A DNA stretch of 64,000 bases from NCBI GenBank assembly GCA_023701285.1, contig JAMPXH010000004.1, positions 1 through 64,000 on the forward strand. The letters are read 5' to 3'. Source of the stretch: Candidatus Didemnitutus sp. GTDB lineage: Bacteria > Verrucomicrobiota > Verrucomicrobiia > Opitutales > Opitutaceae. The position numbers were made by a program, and so were the translations under genes. The notes beneath the pieces were generated by a model. The model did not search any database and was not told the DNA's origin. It saw only the letters and a program-made list of their open reading frames with translations. This document shows, piece after piece, positions 27,707-36,096 of this stretch. The stretch's first letter is position 1; the number at the start of each line of letters is the position of its first letter.

Positions 27707-29476
27707 TCACGGCGCAGCGGGCGGCGCGGCACGAACCGCCCCATCAGGCAGCGGCGCCTCGGGATCGGGATTGAAGACCACCTTGATCTGCACGACATGG
27801 ACGATGCGATGGTCCGCGGGGACGCCCGGCGCGTATTGCCAGCGCTGGATCGCATCAAGTGCGGCTTCATCGAACGCCGGATGGGTCGAGCGGATCACCT
27901 TGGGCACGCGCACCGCTCCAGTCCGGTCGACACCGAACTCGACCACGACTTCGCCCGTGGCGCGGACGGCGTGGAGATAGGTCGGATAGACCGGGGCAAT
28001 TAAATCCATCAGCTCGGGCGCGGGCAGCGCGGGGTCGACGGTCGTGGCTGACGCGGGCAGGCGCAAGATCGACTCAGGTGCGAGGAGGATGTCTTCATCG
28101 GTCAGGCTGAAGTGGATGGAGATCCGCGTGCGAGTGTTCACCGCGCGACCGTGCTTGTATCCCGGGATGAAGCGCCAAGCCATCACGGCTTTCTTCGCCT
28201 CCTCCTCGAAGCCGGGATGCGTCGAGCCGACCACGCGCGGCTCCCGCACGGCACCGTTGGCATCGACGACAAATTCGAGATCCACCGATCCCTCGAAGCC
28301 CAAATCGCGCAGCGCAGCCGGGTAAACCGGGCGTGGTTGGTATTGCACGCGCGGGGTGGCGCGGGTCTCGCTTCCGGAGAGTTCGGCGGCGACGGGACTG
28401 ATCTCCGGTGCGCTTTCGGGAATCGGCGCGGGCTGGGACGCTTTCGCGCGGGCGATGCGGAGCGCTTCGCCGCTGGAGTCGAACTTGCGGATGCGGTCCT
28501 CGGTGGCCGGGTGGGTGCTGACGTAGGAGAAATCCTGCGCGCCCGGCTCGTGCACCGCTTCGATCTTGGCCAGGATCATCGCGAGCGGTTTGGTATCCAT
28601 CCCGGCGAGCCGCAAGGTCTCCGCCGCGTAATCGTCCGCCTCATGCTCGAAGGCGCGTGAGTAGCCCTTTTGCAGGAGCACGAAGGGAATCGTGCTGGCG
28701 AACGTCGTGAGGGTGGAGAGGTCGCCCGTGACGGTGGTCACGATGAGGAGTGCGGCGGATCCGTGCAGCACCGATTGCAGGCCGTGGCGCAGCTGCCAAT
28801 GCGCCATCTCGTGGGCGCAGACCGCGGCGAGTTCGTCGTCCGTCGCCATGTGCACGAGGGCGTCGGAGAACACGATCGTGCCTCCGGGCAAGGCGAACGC
28901 GTTGGGGAACCGGCCCATCGAACGGAATTGCAGCGTCGGCTGCGTCGTCAGTCCGCGCGCCGCGGCCATGCGCTGCAGCTGGCGGGAGACGCGCGCCCGC
29001 TCGCCCAAGGGCAGCGCGGAGGGCGCGAGCCAGGCGTCGAGCGTGCGCAGCGAGACCTCGCCGGCCTGGCGCTCGATGTGTTCGGGCACCTGCCGGGCGG
29101 CGTGGCGCACCGCCACGGGCAGGCCGAGCCAGAGCGTGAGGACGACACCGAGCACGAGCAGCACGGTGGCGGCCACGGCGACGCGGGTGCGCTGCTCGAG
29201 CCAGTGCACGCACGCGTTCAACCGGCCGGGACGCGTGCAACGCAGCAGGGCGTCCACTGCGTCGTTGTCGTCTGTCTGGATCGTCTCGCCGTCCGGGAGA
29301 TAGAGTTGCCGCGGCAGCTGCGCCAGGCGGTCGCTGGCCCGCACGAAGCGCAGCGGGATGACGCGCGGTTCGTCGAGACCGTGCAGTTCGAGGTTCAGCC
29401 CGTCGCCCGTCAGCTCGACGGGTCGGGCGGCGAGGTTGCGACCGCTGAAATGGATGCCGGCGAAGTGCAGATTCAT
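27707..29476 (-). CDS. M48 family metallopeptidase fused to two TonB C-terminal-like domains
   Basis: CAHEMAHWQLRHG (HExxH), EHEADDYA; two YPAALRDLGFEGSVDLEFVVDANGAV / YPTYLHAVRATGEVVVEFGVDRTGAV TonB_C modules. Confidence 0.9.
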   Translation of the reverse strand: MNLHFAGIHFSGRNLAARPVELTGDGLNLELHGLDEPRVIPLRFVRASDRLAQLPRQLYLPDGETIQTDDNDAVDALLRCTRPGRLNACVHWLEQRTRVAVAATVLLVLGVVLTLWLGLPVAVRHAARQVPEHIERQAGEVSLRTLDAWLAPSALPLGERARVSRQLQRMAAARGLTTQPTLQFRSMGRFPNAFALPGGTIVFSDALVHMATDDELAAVCAHEMAHWQLRHGLQSVLHGSAALLIVTTVTGDLSTLTTFASTIPFVLLQKGYSRAFEHEADDYAAETLRLAGMDTKPLAMILAKIEAVHEPGAQDFSYVSTHPATEDRIRKFDSSGEALRIARAKASQPAPIPESAPEISPVAAELSGSETRATPRVQYQPRPVYPAALRDLGFEGSVDLEFVVDANGAVREPRVVGSTHPGFEEEAKKAVMAWRFIPGYKHGRAVNTRTRISIHFSLTDEDILLAPESILRLPASATTVDPALPAPELMDLIAPVYPTYLHAVRATGEVVVEFGVDRTGAVRVPKVIRSTHPAFDEAALDAIQRWQYAPGVPADHRIVHVVQIKVVFNPDPEAPLPDGAVRAAPPAAP

Positions 29477-30636
29477 AGGCCGAGGTCGATGCCGGCGAAT
29501 TCCGCCGCGGTTTCGCCGAAGGCGCTGCCGGTCTCCCGGCCGAGCCGCTCGATCCGCTCGATCGGGCCGGCGGGGAGGAAATGCAGCCGGCTGAGCGCGA
29601 AGCGCGCGGAGCGCACCTGCGCCCACGGATAGAGCAGGCCGGCCGTGGCGATGATCGCTCCGAGATTCGTCATCTGCAGCCGCACCCAGCCGCCGACGGG
29701 CAGGTCGGCGTGGAAGCGGTGGGCGTCGAGCTGCGTGTGGTTCCAGACGTAGTTGAAGAGCCGCGCGTAGATGTAGTGCTTCGCAAGGTAGAGCATGCCG
29801 CCGTAGACGGCGAAGAAAGGCAGCAGGTCGGTGAACGTCGCGACCTTGGCACCGCGGGCCGCCATCGAGAGCGACATGAACGTTCCCCCGGCAATCATGG
29901 CGCCGAGGACGAGCGAGCCGCCGACAAGATAGGCGGTGTAGAACGGCCCGGCGCGGCCTTGGAAGTTGAAATACGCGTTGCCGAGCCGGTGGCTGCCGAT
30001 GACGAATTGCCGGCGGTTGCGGATCCACGCCGGGTAGAAGACGCCGAGCGTCAGGATCACGAAGAGGAACTGCCCGAGGTAAGTCATGGCCGTCCACCCG
30101 TAGGTCTGCCGGCAGTAGAAACGCATGCCGCGGTAACTCGTGTTGTGGGCGTTGAAGGCGAGCGAGCGCGCCACGACCCACGGCAGCAGCACCAAGCCGA
30201 GGCCGATCGCGCCGAAGCGCACCATCGGATAGACCTCGCCGAAAATCGCATAGGCGAGGAAGAGCACCACCACGATCAGGTTGCCCGCGAGGATGCCCCG
30301 CGGATCGGCGCGGTAATCGAAACGATGGCCCATCAGCTCGGTGTTGCCGCGGAGGTAGCGGCGTTTGCGGACCTTGGCCCAGGCGGCGAAGATGCCGAGC
30401 GTCAGGAGCGTCAGCAGTGTGTTGACGATCCAGATGCGGAAATATTCCCACGTGTCGCCATGGAAAATGAAGGGCTGCGGCTCGGGCCGCTTCGGCGATT
30501 CCGGCACGATGGGCGGCGGCTCGTCCGCGAGCGGCGGCGGCGGAGCGGACTCGGCGGCATCAACGGCAGGCGGGGCGACCGGCGATGTGCTCTCGGTGGG
30601 CTCGGGGACGGGAGAAGAGGCTTCGGATTCGGGCAT
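29473..30636 (-). CDS. DUF898 (YjgN) family membrane protein
   Basis: FHGDTWEYFRIWIVNTLLTLLTLGIFAAWAKVRKRRYL; 4-nt overlap with the M48 gene. Confidence 0.92.
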   Translation of the reverse strand: MPESEASSPVPEPTESTSPVAPPAVDAAESAPPPPLADEPPPIVPESPKRPEPQPFIFHGDTWEYFRIWIVNTLLTLLTLGIFAAWAKVRKRRYLRGNTELMGHRFDYRADPRGILAGNLIVVVLFLAYAIFGEVYPMVRFGAIGLGLVLLPWVVARSLAFNAHNTSYRGMRFYCRQTYGWTAMTYLGQFLFVILTLGVFYPAWIRNRRQFVIGSHRLGNAYFNFQGRAGPFYTAYLVGGSLVLGAMIAGGTFMSLSMAARGAKVATFTDLLPFFAVYGGMLYLAKHYIYARLFNYVWNHTQLDAHRFHADLPVGGWVRLQMTNLGAIIATAGLLYPWAQVRSARFALSRLHFLPAGPIERIERLGRETGSAFGETAAEFAGIDLGL

Positions 30637-30702
30637 GCGGCAGCGACGAAGAATGATTGGCCCGCAGCGCAGAGCTTCCTCCGCCCGGCGGGTGCGGGCA
30701 AA

Positions 30703-31608
30703 CTATTTCAAGTCCGCGCGCAATTCCTCCGGCGTGCGGCCTTGCTCACGCAGGGCGCGCAGCGACAGCGCGTCGTGACGCTTCGCGAGGCGCACGCCGT
30801 GATCGTCGGTCACGAGCGGACAATGATAGAATGCGGGCGCGGCGTGACCGAGGGCGCGGAAGAGGAGGAGTTGGCGGAAGGTGGATTTGATGAGGTCGGC
30901 GCCGCGCACGACTTCCGTGATGCCGAGTGCAGCGTCGTCCACCACGCTGGCGAGCTGGTAGCTCGGCAGGTCGTCCTTCCGCCAGACGAGAAAATCGCCG
31001 AAATCGCGCCCCGCCACGGCACGTTGTTCGCCGAAGTGACCGTCGGTGAACGCGAGCGTCTCGCCGTCGGGCACGCGGAAGCGCCAGTTGTGCCCAGGGA
31101 AGGGCCACGTCGCGCGGCGGTCGCGTTCGGCCGGCGGCAGGTTCTCGGGACGGCAGGTGCCGGGGTAGTGGGGCTCGTCGTCGAACGTGGGAGCGGTTGC
31201 GGTAGCGCCGGTCCGCCGGTCGGAGACCGGCGCTACGTGAGTTGGCGTCCCTTCGTGCGGAGCGCTGATGGCGGCAGCGACGTCCTTGCGCGAACAGGTG
31301 CACGGGTAGACGAGGCCACCGGCGTGCAGCTGCGCGAGGGCGGCGCGATAGAGCGGCAGGCGTTCGCTTTGGGTGATGACCGGCTCGCGCCACGTGAGAC
31401 CGAACCAGCGGAGATCTTCGATCATCGCGGCGACGAACTCCGGCCGGCAGCGCGCGCGGTCGAGGTCGTCGTTGCGCAGGAACAGTTCGCCGTGCGCGGC
31501 CTGGGTCCGCTGCTGCGCGACCCAAAACGTGCGCGCGTGGCCCAAGTGCAGGTAGCCCGTGGGCGAAGGGGCGAGGCGGCCGCGGTAAGGAGAAGGCGAG
31601 TTAACCAC
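30703..31608 (-). CDS. gluQ: Glutamyl-Q tRNA(Asp) synthetase
   Basis: YRGRLAPSPTGYLHLGHARTFWVA...YPCTCSRKDV...YPGTCR; GTG start proposed. Confidence 0.92.
   Translation of the reverse strand: MVNSPSPYRGRLAPSPTGYLHLGHARTFWVAQQRTQAAHGELFLRNDDLDRARCRPEFVAAMIEDLRWFGLTWREPVITQSERLPLYRAALAQLHAGGLVYPCTCSRKDVAAAISAPHEGTPTHVAPVSDRRTGATATAPTFDDEPHYPGTCRPENLPPAERDRRATWPFPGHNWRFRVPDGETLAFTDGHFGEQRAVAGRDFGDFLVWRKDDLPSYQLASVVDDAALGITEVVRGADLIKSTFRQLLLFRALGHAAPAFYHCPLVTDDHGVRLAKRHDALSLRALREQGRTPEELRADLK
31202..31236. repeat. Palindromic element inside gluQ
   Basis: gtagcgccggtc ... gaccggcgctac perfect 12-bp arms, 11-nt loop. Confidence 0.85.
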
Positions 31609-31703
31609 GAATGCATACGAATAGATAGGAACGGGACGCGAACCACAGAAAATTGTCCGCCAAGCGGACATTGAATTCGGGTGCTTTCGTGTTCATTCGT
31701 GGT
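31603..31703. repeat. ~100-bp inverted-repeat element filling the gluQ/LOG divergent intergenic region
   Basis: accacgaatg (31604-31613) / cattcgtggt (31694-31703), extended imperfect arms, internal hairpin tgtccgc-caa-gcggaca. Confidence 0.8.
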
Positions 31704-31711
31704 CTCTCTCC

Positions 31712-32290
31712 ATGAAATCCCTCTGCGTCTACTGTGCTTCAAGCGACCGCCTGGATCCGAAGTATGCGGCGGTGGCAGAAGCGGCCGGGCGCGCGATCGC
31801 CGCCCAGGGCTGGGCGCTCGTCTATGGCGGCGGCAAGACCGGCCTGATGGGTGCGGTCGCGCGCGGCACCAAGGCCGCTGGCGGCAAGGTCATCGGCGTC
31901 ATCCCGGAATTCATGAAGGCGCGCGAACTCGAGTTCACCGAGGCCGACGAACTCGTCTCCGTCATCACCATGCGGGAGCGCAAGACGCTCATGGAGACGC
32001 GGGCCGACGCGTTCCTCGCCCTGCCGGGCGGCTGGGGCACGCTGGAGGAATTGCTGGAGATCCTCACGCTCGCGCACCTCGAGACGCTGCACAAACCGAT
32101 CGTCATCCTGAACCAGGACGGCTACTACGACGATCTGCTGCGGCTGTTCGATCGCATCGTGGAGGAGCGGTTCATGCACGCGACCATCCGCGGGAAATAC
32201 GCCGTGGCGCGCACGGTTGAGGAAGTCTTCCCGCTGATCGAGCGCTGGCAGCACCAGCCCGGCGACGCCAAGTGGTATCAGACCCGATGA
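31712..32290 (+). CDS. LOG family protein (TIGR00730, cytokinin riboside 5'-monophosphate phosphoribohydrolase-like)
   Basis: VYGGGKTGLMG and LPGGWGTLEEL. Confidence 0.93.
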   Translation: MKSLCVYCASSDRLDPKYAAVAEAAGRAIAAQGWALVYGGGKTGLMGAVARGTKAAGGKVIGVIPEFMKARELEFTEADELVSVITMRERKTLMETRADAFLALPGGWGTLEELLEILTLAHLETLHKPIVILNQDGYYDDLLRLFDRIVEERFMHATIRGKYAVARTVEEVFPLIERWQHQPGDAKWYQTR

Positions 32291-32841
32291 ATCTCGACGC
32301 GACACTCGCCCTGTTGGCGCGGCATGCCGCTCGCGCGGAGACCGGCGCGGAGGCCGCGATGCTGGCAGAGTATGCGCCGTTCATCGCGGCGCATCCCGAT
32401 TGCCTCTGGCGCACCTGCCTCGACGGGCACCTCACGGCGTCCGCGTGGATCATCGATCCCGCGCGCCGAATGACTTTGCTCACGCACCACCAGAAGCTCG
32501 ACCGCTGGCTCCAACTCGGCGGGCACGTCGACGGCGAGGCGGATTTGCTCGCGGCCGCATGGCGCGAGGCCCGCGAGGAATCCGGTCTCGCGACGGTTCG
32601 CCCGGCCTCGCCCGAGATCTTCGATGTCGACCGGCACCGCATCCCGGCGCGCGGCACGGAGCCGGAACACTGGCACTTCGACGTGCGCTTCCTCTTCTTC
32701 GCCGATCCGGCCGAGGCGCTGGCGATCAGCGACGAGTCCAAGGATCTCGCGTGGGTGCCTCTGCCGGAGGTCGCCGCGCGCAATGCCTCCGAATCCCTCG
32801 CGCGCATGGTGCGCAAGACGGCCGGTTTCCCGGCGATCTGA
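32287..32841 (+). CDS. NUDIX hydrolase
   Basis: GGHVDGEADLLAAAWREAREESGL Nudix box; ATGA overlap with LOG gene. Confidence 0.92.
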   Translation: MNLDATLALLARHAARAETGAEAAMLAEYAPFIAAHPDCLWRTCLDGHLTASAWIIDPARRMTLLTHHQKLDRWLQLGGHVDGEADLLAAAWREAREESGLATVRPASPEIFDVDRHRIPARGTEPEHWHFDVRFLFFADPAEALAISDESKDLAWVPLPEVAARNASESLARMVRKTAGFPAI

Positions 32842-32872
32842 CGGATGAACCCGGGCCGCGTTCGAGCGGCCT

Positions 32873-35470
32873 TCAGCGATACAGTGGCACGAGATCCTCG
32901 TTGCGCACCCAGCCGGTCTGGCCGCCGCGGAACGCGAGGCGGCTCCACCCAAGCGCGAACGTGCGGTCGACGACGGCCAGCGAGCCGGCGGAGAGCGCGG
33001 AGACTTTCTGCGTGTTGGCGTCGGTGGGCAGCGAGCGGAGCGTGGAGGCGCGCCAGACCATGACGGCGTTGGCGTCCGCCAGCTGCCCGTAGGTGTGCAG
33101 GCTGAGCGTGGCGGCGCCGGCGGCGACGATCGCGACGATGACGCAGGCCAGCGCCGTGGGTTTGGCCCAGGAGCCGATGCGGCCGTAGCCGCGGACGAGC
33201 AGCAGCGCGGCGGCGCCGCCGAGCAGGAGCGCGCAGGCGACGAGCACGAGTTGCCATTCGCCGGGGGAGGCGGCGCGGGCGATGCCGTGGCGGCCTTGGC
33301 CGCGGGAGAATTCCACCAACTCGGCCGGGGCGAGACCGGAGCGTTGCAGGCCGAGCGCGAGGTCCCAGCGCGTGACGTCGCTGCGCGGGTGCAGCAGGAA
33401 CGCGGAGGCCCAGTGCCCGGTCGCTTCGGCCCAGCGATCCTGCTGGGCGAGCGCGAGACCGAGATTGTGGCGCGCGGCCCAGTCGTCCGGCGTGGCCTTC
33501 ACTTCCGCGCGCCAGCCCTTTTCCGCCGCGGTGTGATCGCCGCGGTTGTAGATTTGCTGTGGTGTCTCGGCGCCGCGGGCGGAGAGCGGAAGCAGGCAGA
33601 ACGCGAGCAGCATCAACGCCGCCGTGGCCGTGCGGCGAACGGAGGCAGCAGTGGGGAACAGATGGGCCCGCGCGAACAGTGCCGTGACGCGCCAGCCGGG
33701 CACCTGGACCGCTTGCAACGCGCCCTCGGCGCGGAGGAGCCAGTCGGCGGGCAGCGCGACTTCGCGGCCGTGCTGCACGCGATCGGCTTCCTGCCAGAGC
33801 GTCTGCCAAGCCGAGGCGGCGCCGGGCTGGCGGCGGTTGACCGCGGCGTGGACGAGAGCGGCGCCCGGCGCGGCGTGCGGCACTTCCCAAAGCCCGGCGG
33901 TGTGCTGCTGCCAGGCGCGCAAGTGGAGCGAGGTCTCGCGCGGCGAGGAGGCGGATTTCCGCAGGGCGGTGAGCGTCTCCACCAAGGCGGCGCGCGCGGC
34001 GCGGCGGCGGCGCTCCGGATCAAGCGCGCGGGAGCGGAGTGCGGCGAGCGTGAGCCACGCGAGCAGCGGCACGGCGGTCGCGAGACCGATGCAGGTCCAC
34101 ACCAGCGCGCCCAGCGACCGGGGCGTGAAGCCGCTTTGGCCCGACGGCAGCGGATCGCGCGGCAGATTTTCCGGCGGCACCGGGGCGACGGCTTCGCGGG
34201 CGATGGGCAACGGCGCGGCGGTGGCGGGAGCGCCGGGCGTGAGCGAGAATTGCACGGGGCCGCCGGACGCGACGGCCGGGGCGGGAGCGGCGGTGCCGGC
34301 GCCGACCTCGAGCGTGACGGGCTCGGTGGACAGCGTGCGGTAACTGCCGGCGGCGGGATCGAAGTAGGTGAACTTGACGGGGCCGAGCGTGTAGCGGCCG
34401 GCCTTGTTGGGGACGAGCACGACGTCCTCGCCGAGCGTGCCCTCGAAGAGCGCGTTGTCCTTCATGGTGCGCTTGGACTTCGGCTGCACGACGGAGAAAT
34501 CGGCCGAGACCTCGCGCTCGGGCAGGCCGGCGATGTCGGGCCAGTTGCCGGTGCCGGCGAGTTCGAGCGTCCAGGTGACGGGCTCGCCGACGGTCGGGGT
34601 GGTGGGCACGACTTTGGACGTGAGCTTGAACGAGCCGACGGCGCCGGTGAAACCGACCGGCGCGGCGGGGAGCGCGCGGATGGTGAGTTCCAGCGGCTCG
34701 GTGGTGAGCATGCGTTGCTCGACGGCTGGAGTGGTGAACAGGCCGAAGCCCTGCGTGCCGACCTGGAGGTTGACGACCTGCTGCGCGCCGTTGAGGCGCA
34801 GCGCGCCGGCGTCCTTCGCGTAGGCGCGGGTCGCCTGCGTGGCGACGAGCCGGCGCTCGCCGCGCACCATGGTTTCGCCGGCCTCGGGCTTCGACCACTC
34901 CTCGGCGACGAGCGGGGCGGGTTGCCATTGCACGAGCGTGGCGGGGGAGTGGAAGTAGCGCGTGAGCACGCTCAGCGTGTAGGTGACGGGGAAGACTTCA
35001 CCGGCCCAGTAAGTCTTCTTCGGCGTGGCGAGCGTGACCGTGGAGATGTCGGCCACGGCGAGGCCGCTGTTGCCGACGGTGGCTTCGCCGACGGTGAAAT
35101 TGGCGGCGGGCACGCGCACGTCGCCCTTGTCGGTCTTCACGGTGAAGGCCGGGATGGTGATACGGCCGATCCGATATGGCCGGATGCCGAATCGTAGGGT
35201 GAGTTCGCTGTAGGTCCTAAGTTTGCCGTTCTCAGATGAGGCTACCCAATTGACCTCTGTGGATGGGCTGGATAAATTCGCGCCATCTACGGGAGGCATC
35301 TCAAGCATTTGAATGTCGGGCTCGCAGTCTTCAAAACGAAGTCTGATTTCACCGACTTTATTTAGACTAAGCTGAGTGACATCACCCCAATATATTTTTT
35401 GCGCTGATGCCTGTGGTAGATACACTAAAGCATTGAACCAGATTATGATGCTATAGATTATTCGGGTCAT
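32873..35470 (-). CDS. batD: BatD-family protein fused to TPR/SH3 (BatE-like) C-terminus
   Basis: BatD-type beta domains (VGEPVTWTLELAGTGNWPDI), TM, TPR-like QQIYNRGDHTAAEKGWRAEVKATPDDWAARHNLGLALA, C-terminal SH3-like SRLAFRGGQTGWVRNEDLVPLY. Confidence 0.82.
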   Translation of the reverse strand: MTRIIYSIIIWFNALVYLPQASAQKIYWGDVTQLSLNKVGEIRLRFEDCEPDIQMLEMPPVDGANLSSPSTEVNWVASSENGKLRTYSELTLRFGIRPYRIGRITIPAFTVKTDKGDVRVPAANFTVGEATVGNSGLAVADISTVTLATPKKTYWAGEVFPVTYTLSVLTRYFHSPATLVQWQPAPLVAEEWSKPEAGETMVRGERRLVATQATRAYAKDAGALRLNGAQQVVNLQVGTQGFGLFTTPAVEQRMLTTEPLELTIRALPAAPVGFTGAVGSFKLTSKVVPTTPTVGEPVTWTLELAGTGNWPDIAGLPEREVSADFSVVQPKSKRTMKDNALFEGTLGEDVVLVPNKAGRYTLGPVKFTYFDPAAGSYRTLSTEPVTLEVGAGTAAPAPAVASGGPVQFSLTPGAPATAAPLPIAREAVAPVPPENLPRDPLPSGQSGFTPRSLGALVWTCIGLATAVPLLAWLTLAALRSRALDPERRRRAARAALVETLTALRKSASSPRETSLHLRAWQQHTAGLWEVPHAAPGAALVHAAVNRRQPGAASAWQTLWQEADRVQHGREVALPADWLLRAEGALQAVQVPGWRVTALFARAHLFPTAASVRRTATAALMLLAFCLLPLSARGAETPQQIYNRGDHTAAEKGWRAEVKATPDDWAARHNLGLALAQQDRWAEATGHWASAFLLHPRSDVTRWDLALGLQRSGLAPAELVEFSRGQGRHGIARAASPGEWQLVLVACALLLGGAAALLLVRGYGRIGSWAKPTALACVIVAIVAAGAATLSLHTYGQLADANAVMVWRASTLRSLPTDANTQKVSALSAGSLAVVDRTFALGWSRLAFRGGQTGWVRNEDLVPLYR

Positions 35471-35478
35471 TCCTGTGA

Positions 35479-35525
35479 AAGATTGAGAAGCTGCCGATGA
35501 GGCAGCTTCTCGGATCTCCAATCTT
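35479..35525. repeat. Extended hairpin between acidic ORF and batD
   Basis: aagattg ... gagaagctgcc-gatga-ggcagcttctc ... caatctt. Confidence 0.75.
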
Positions 35526-35534
35526 AATTGATAA

Positions 35535-36029
35535 TCATTCCTCTTCTTCGCCTTCCTCTTCCTCGCCGTAGACGTAAGAGAGGAGCTCATCAAATTCATC
35601 ATCGGTCAACGAGCATAGCGTGGCCCAATCATTGTCCGTGATTAAGTTTTCACTGAGGTATTCTGGGAATTCGTAAATAAAACCTACAAGATCGTCTCGT
35701 TCATCAAAAAAGCTATCTGCTATGGCGCATATTTCATCGAACCATAAGTCACGGAGTTCGCTCGGAGGGATTTCATTATCTTGGCTCCAAGCATTGGCGC
35801 TGAGTGAATCTCCGTCCCAGTATCCTTCAAATTGCATGATGAAGGTGCTTGCCTCATTGAGTTGGTAAATCGATGCATTGAAATCATCGCCGTCGACATA
35901 GACGGAATACGTGCCGCGGAGTGCGCCATCGACGATGGTTGTTCCATGCCCTATCTGGAGCTGGCAAAAGGCTAGCGTTGTGATTGCGAGTTGAAGCAGC
36001 ATTAGTCCGAGCAGTTTCTTTAGTTTCAT
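35535..36029 (-). CDS. Secreted acidic hypothetical protein
   Basis: Signal peptide MKLKKLLGLMLLQLAITTLAFC; Asp/Glu-rich; ends GEEEEGEEEE; low GC relative to flanks. Confidence 0.7.
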   Translation of the reverse strand: MKLKKLLGLMLLQLAITTLAFCQLQIGHGTTIVDGALRGTYSVYVDGDDFNASIYQLNEASTFIMQFEGYWDGDSLSANAWSQDNEIPPSELRDLWFDEICAIADSFFDERDDLVGFIYEFPEYLSENLITDNDWATLCSLTDDEFDELLSYVYGEEEEGEEEE

Positions 36030-36096
36030 GTTGATTTTGTGATGTGGCCCGTGTTCGGAGCCCATAATTAGGCTTCTTGCGAATTGGACAAGGGTG

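Noticed and set aside
33095-35197. 700-aa plus-strand ORF
   Set aside because: Antisense to batD; repetitive G/R/E/A composition, no domain.
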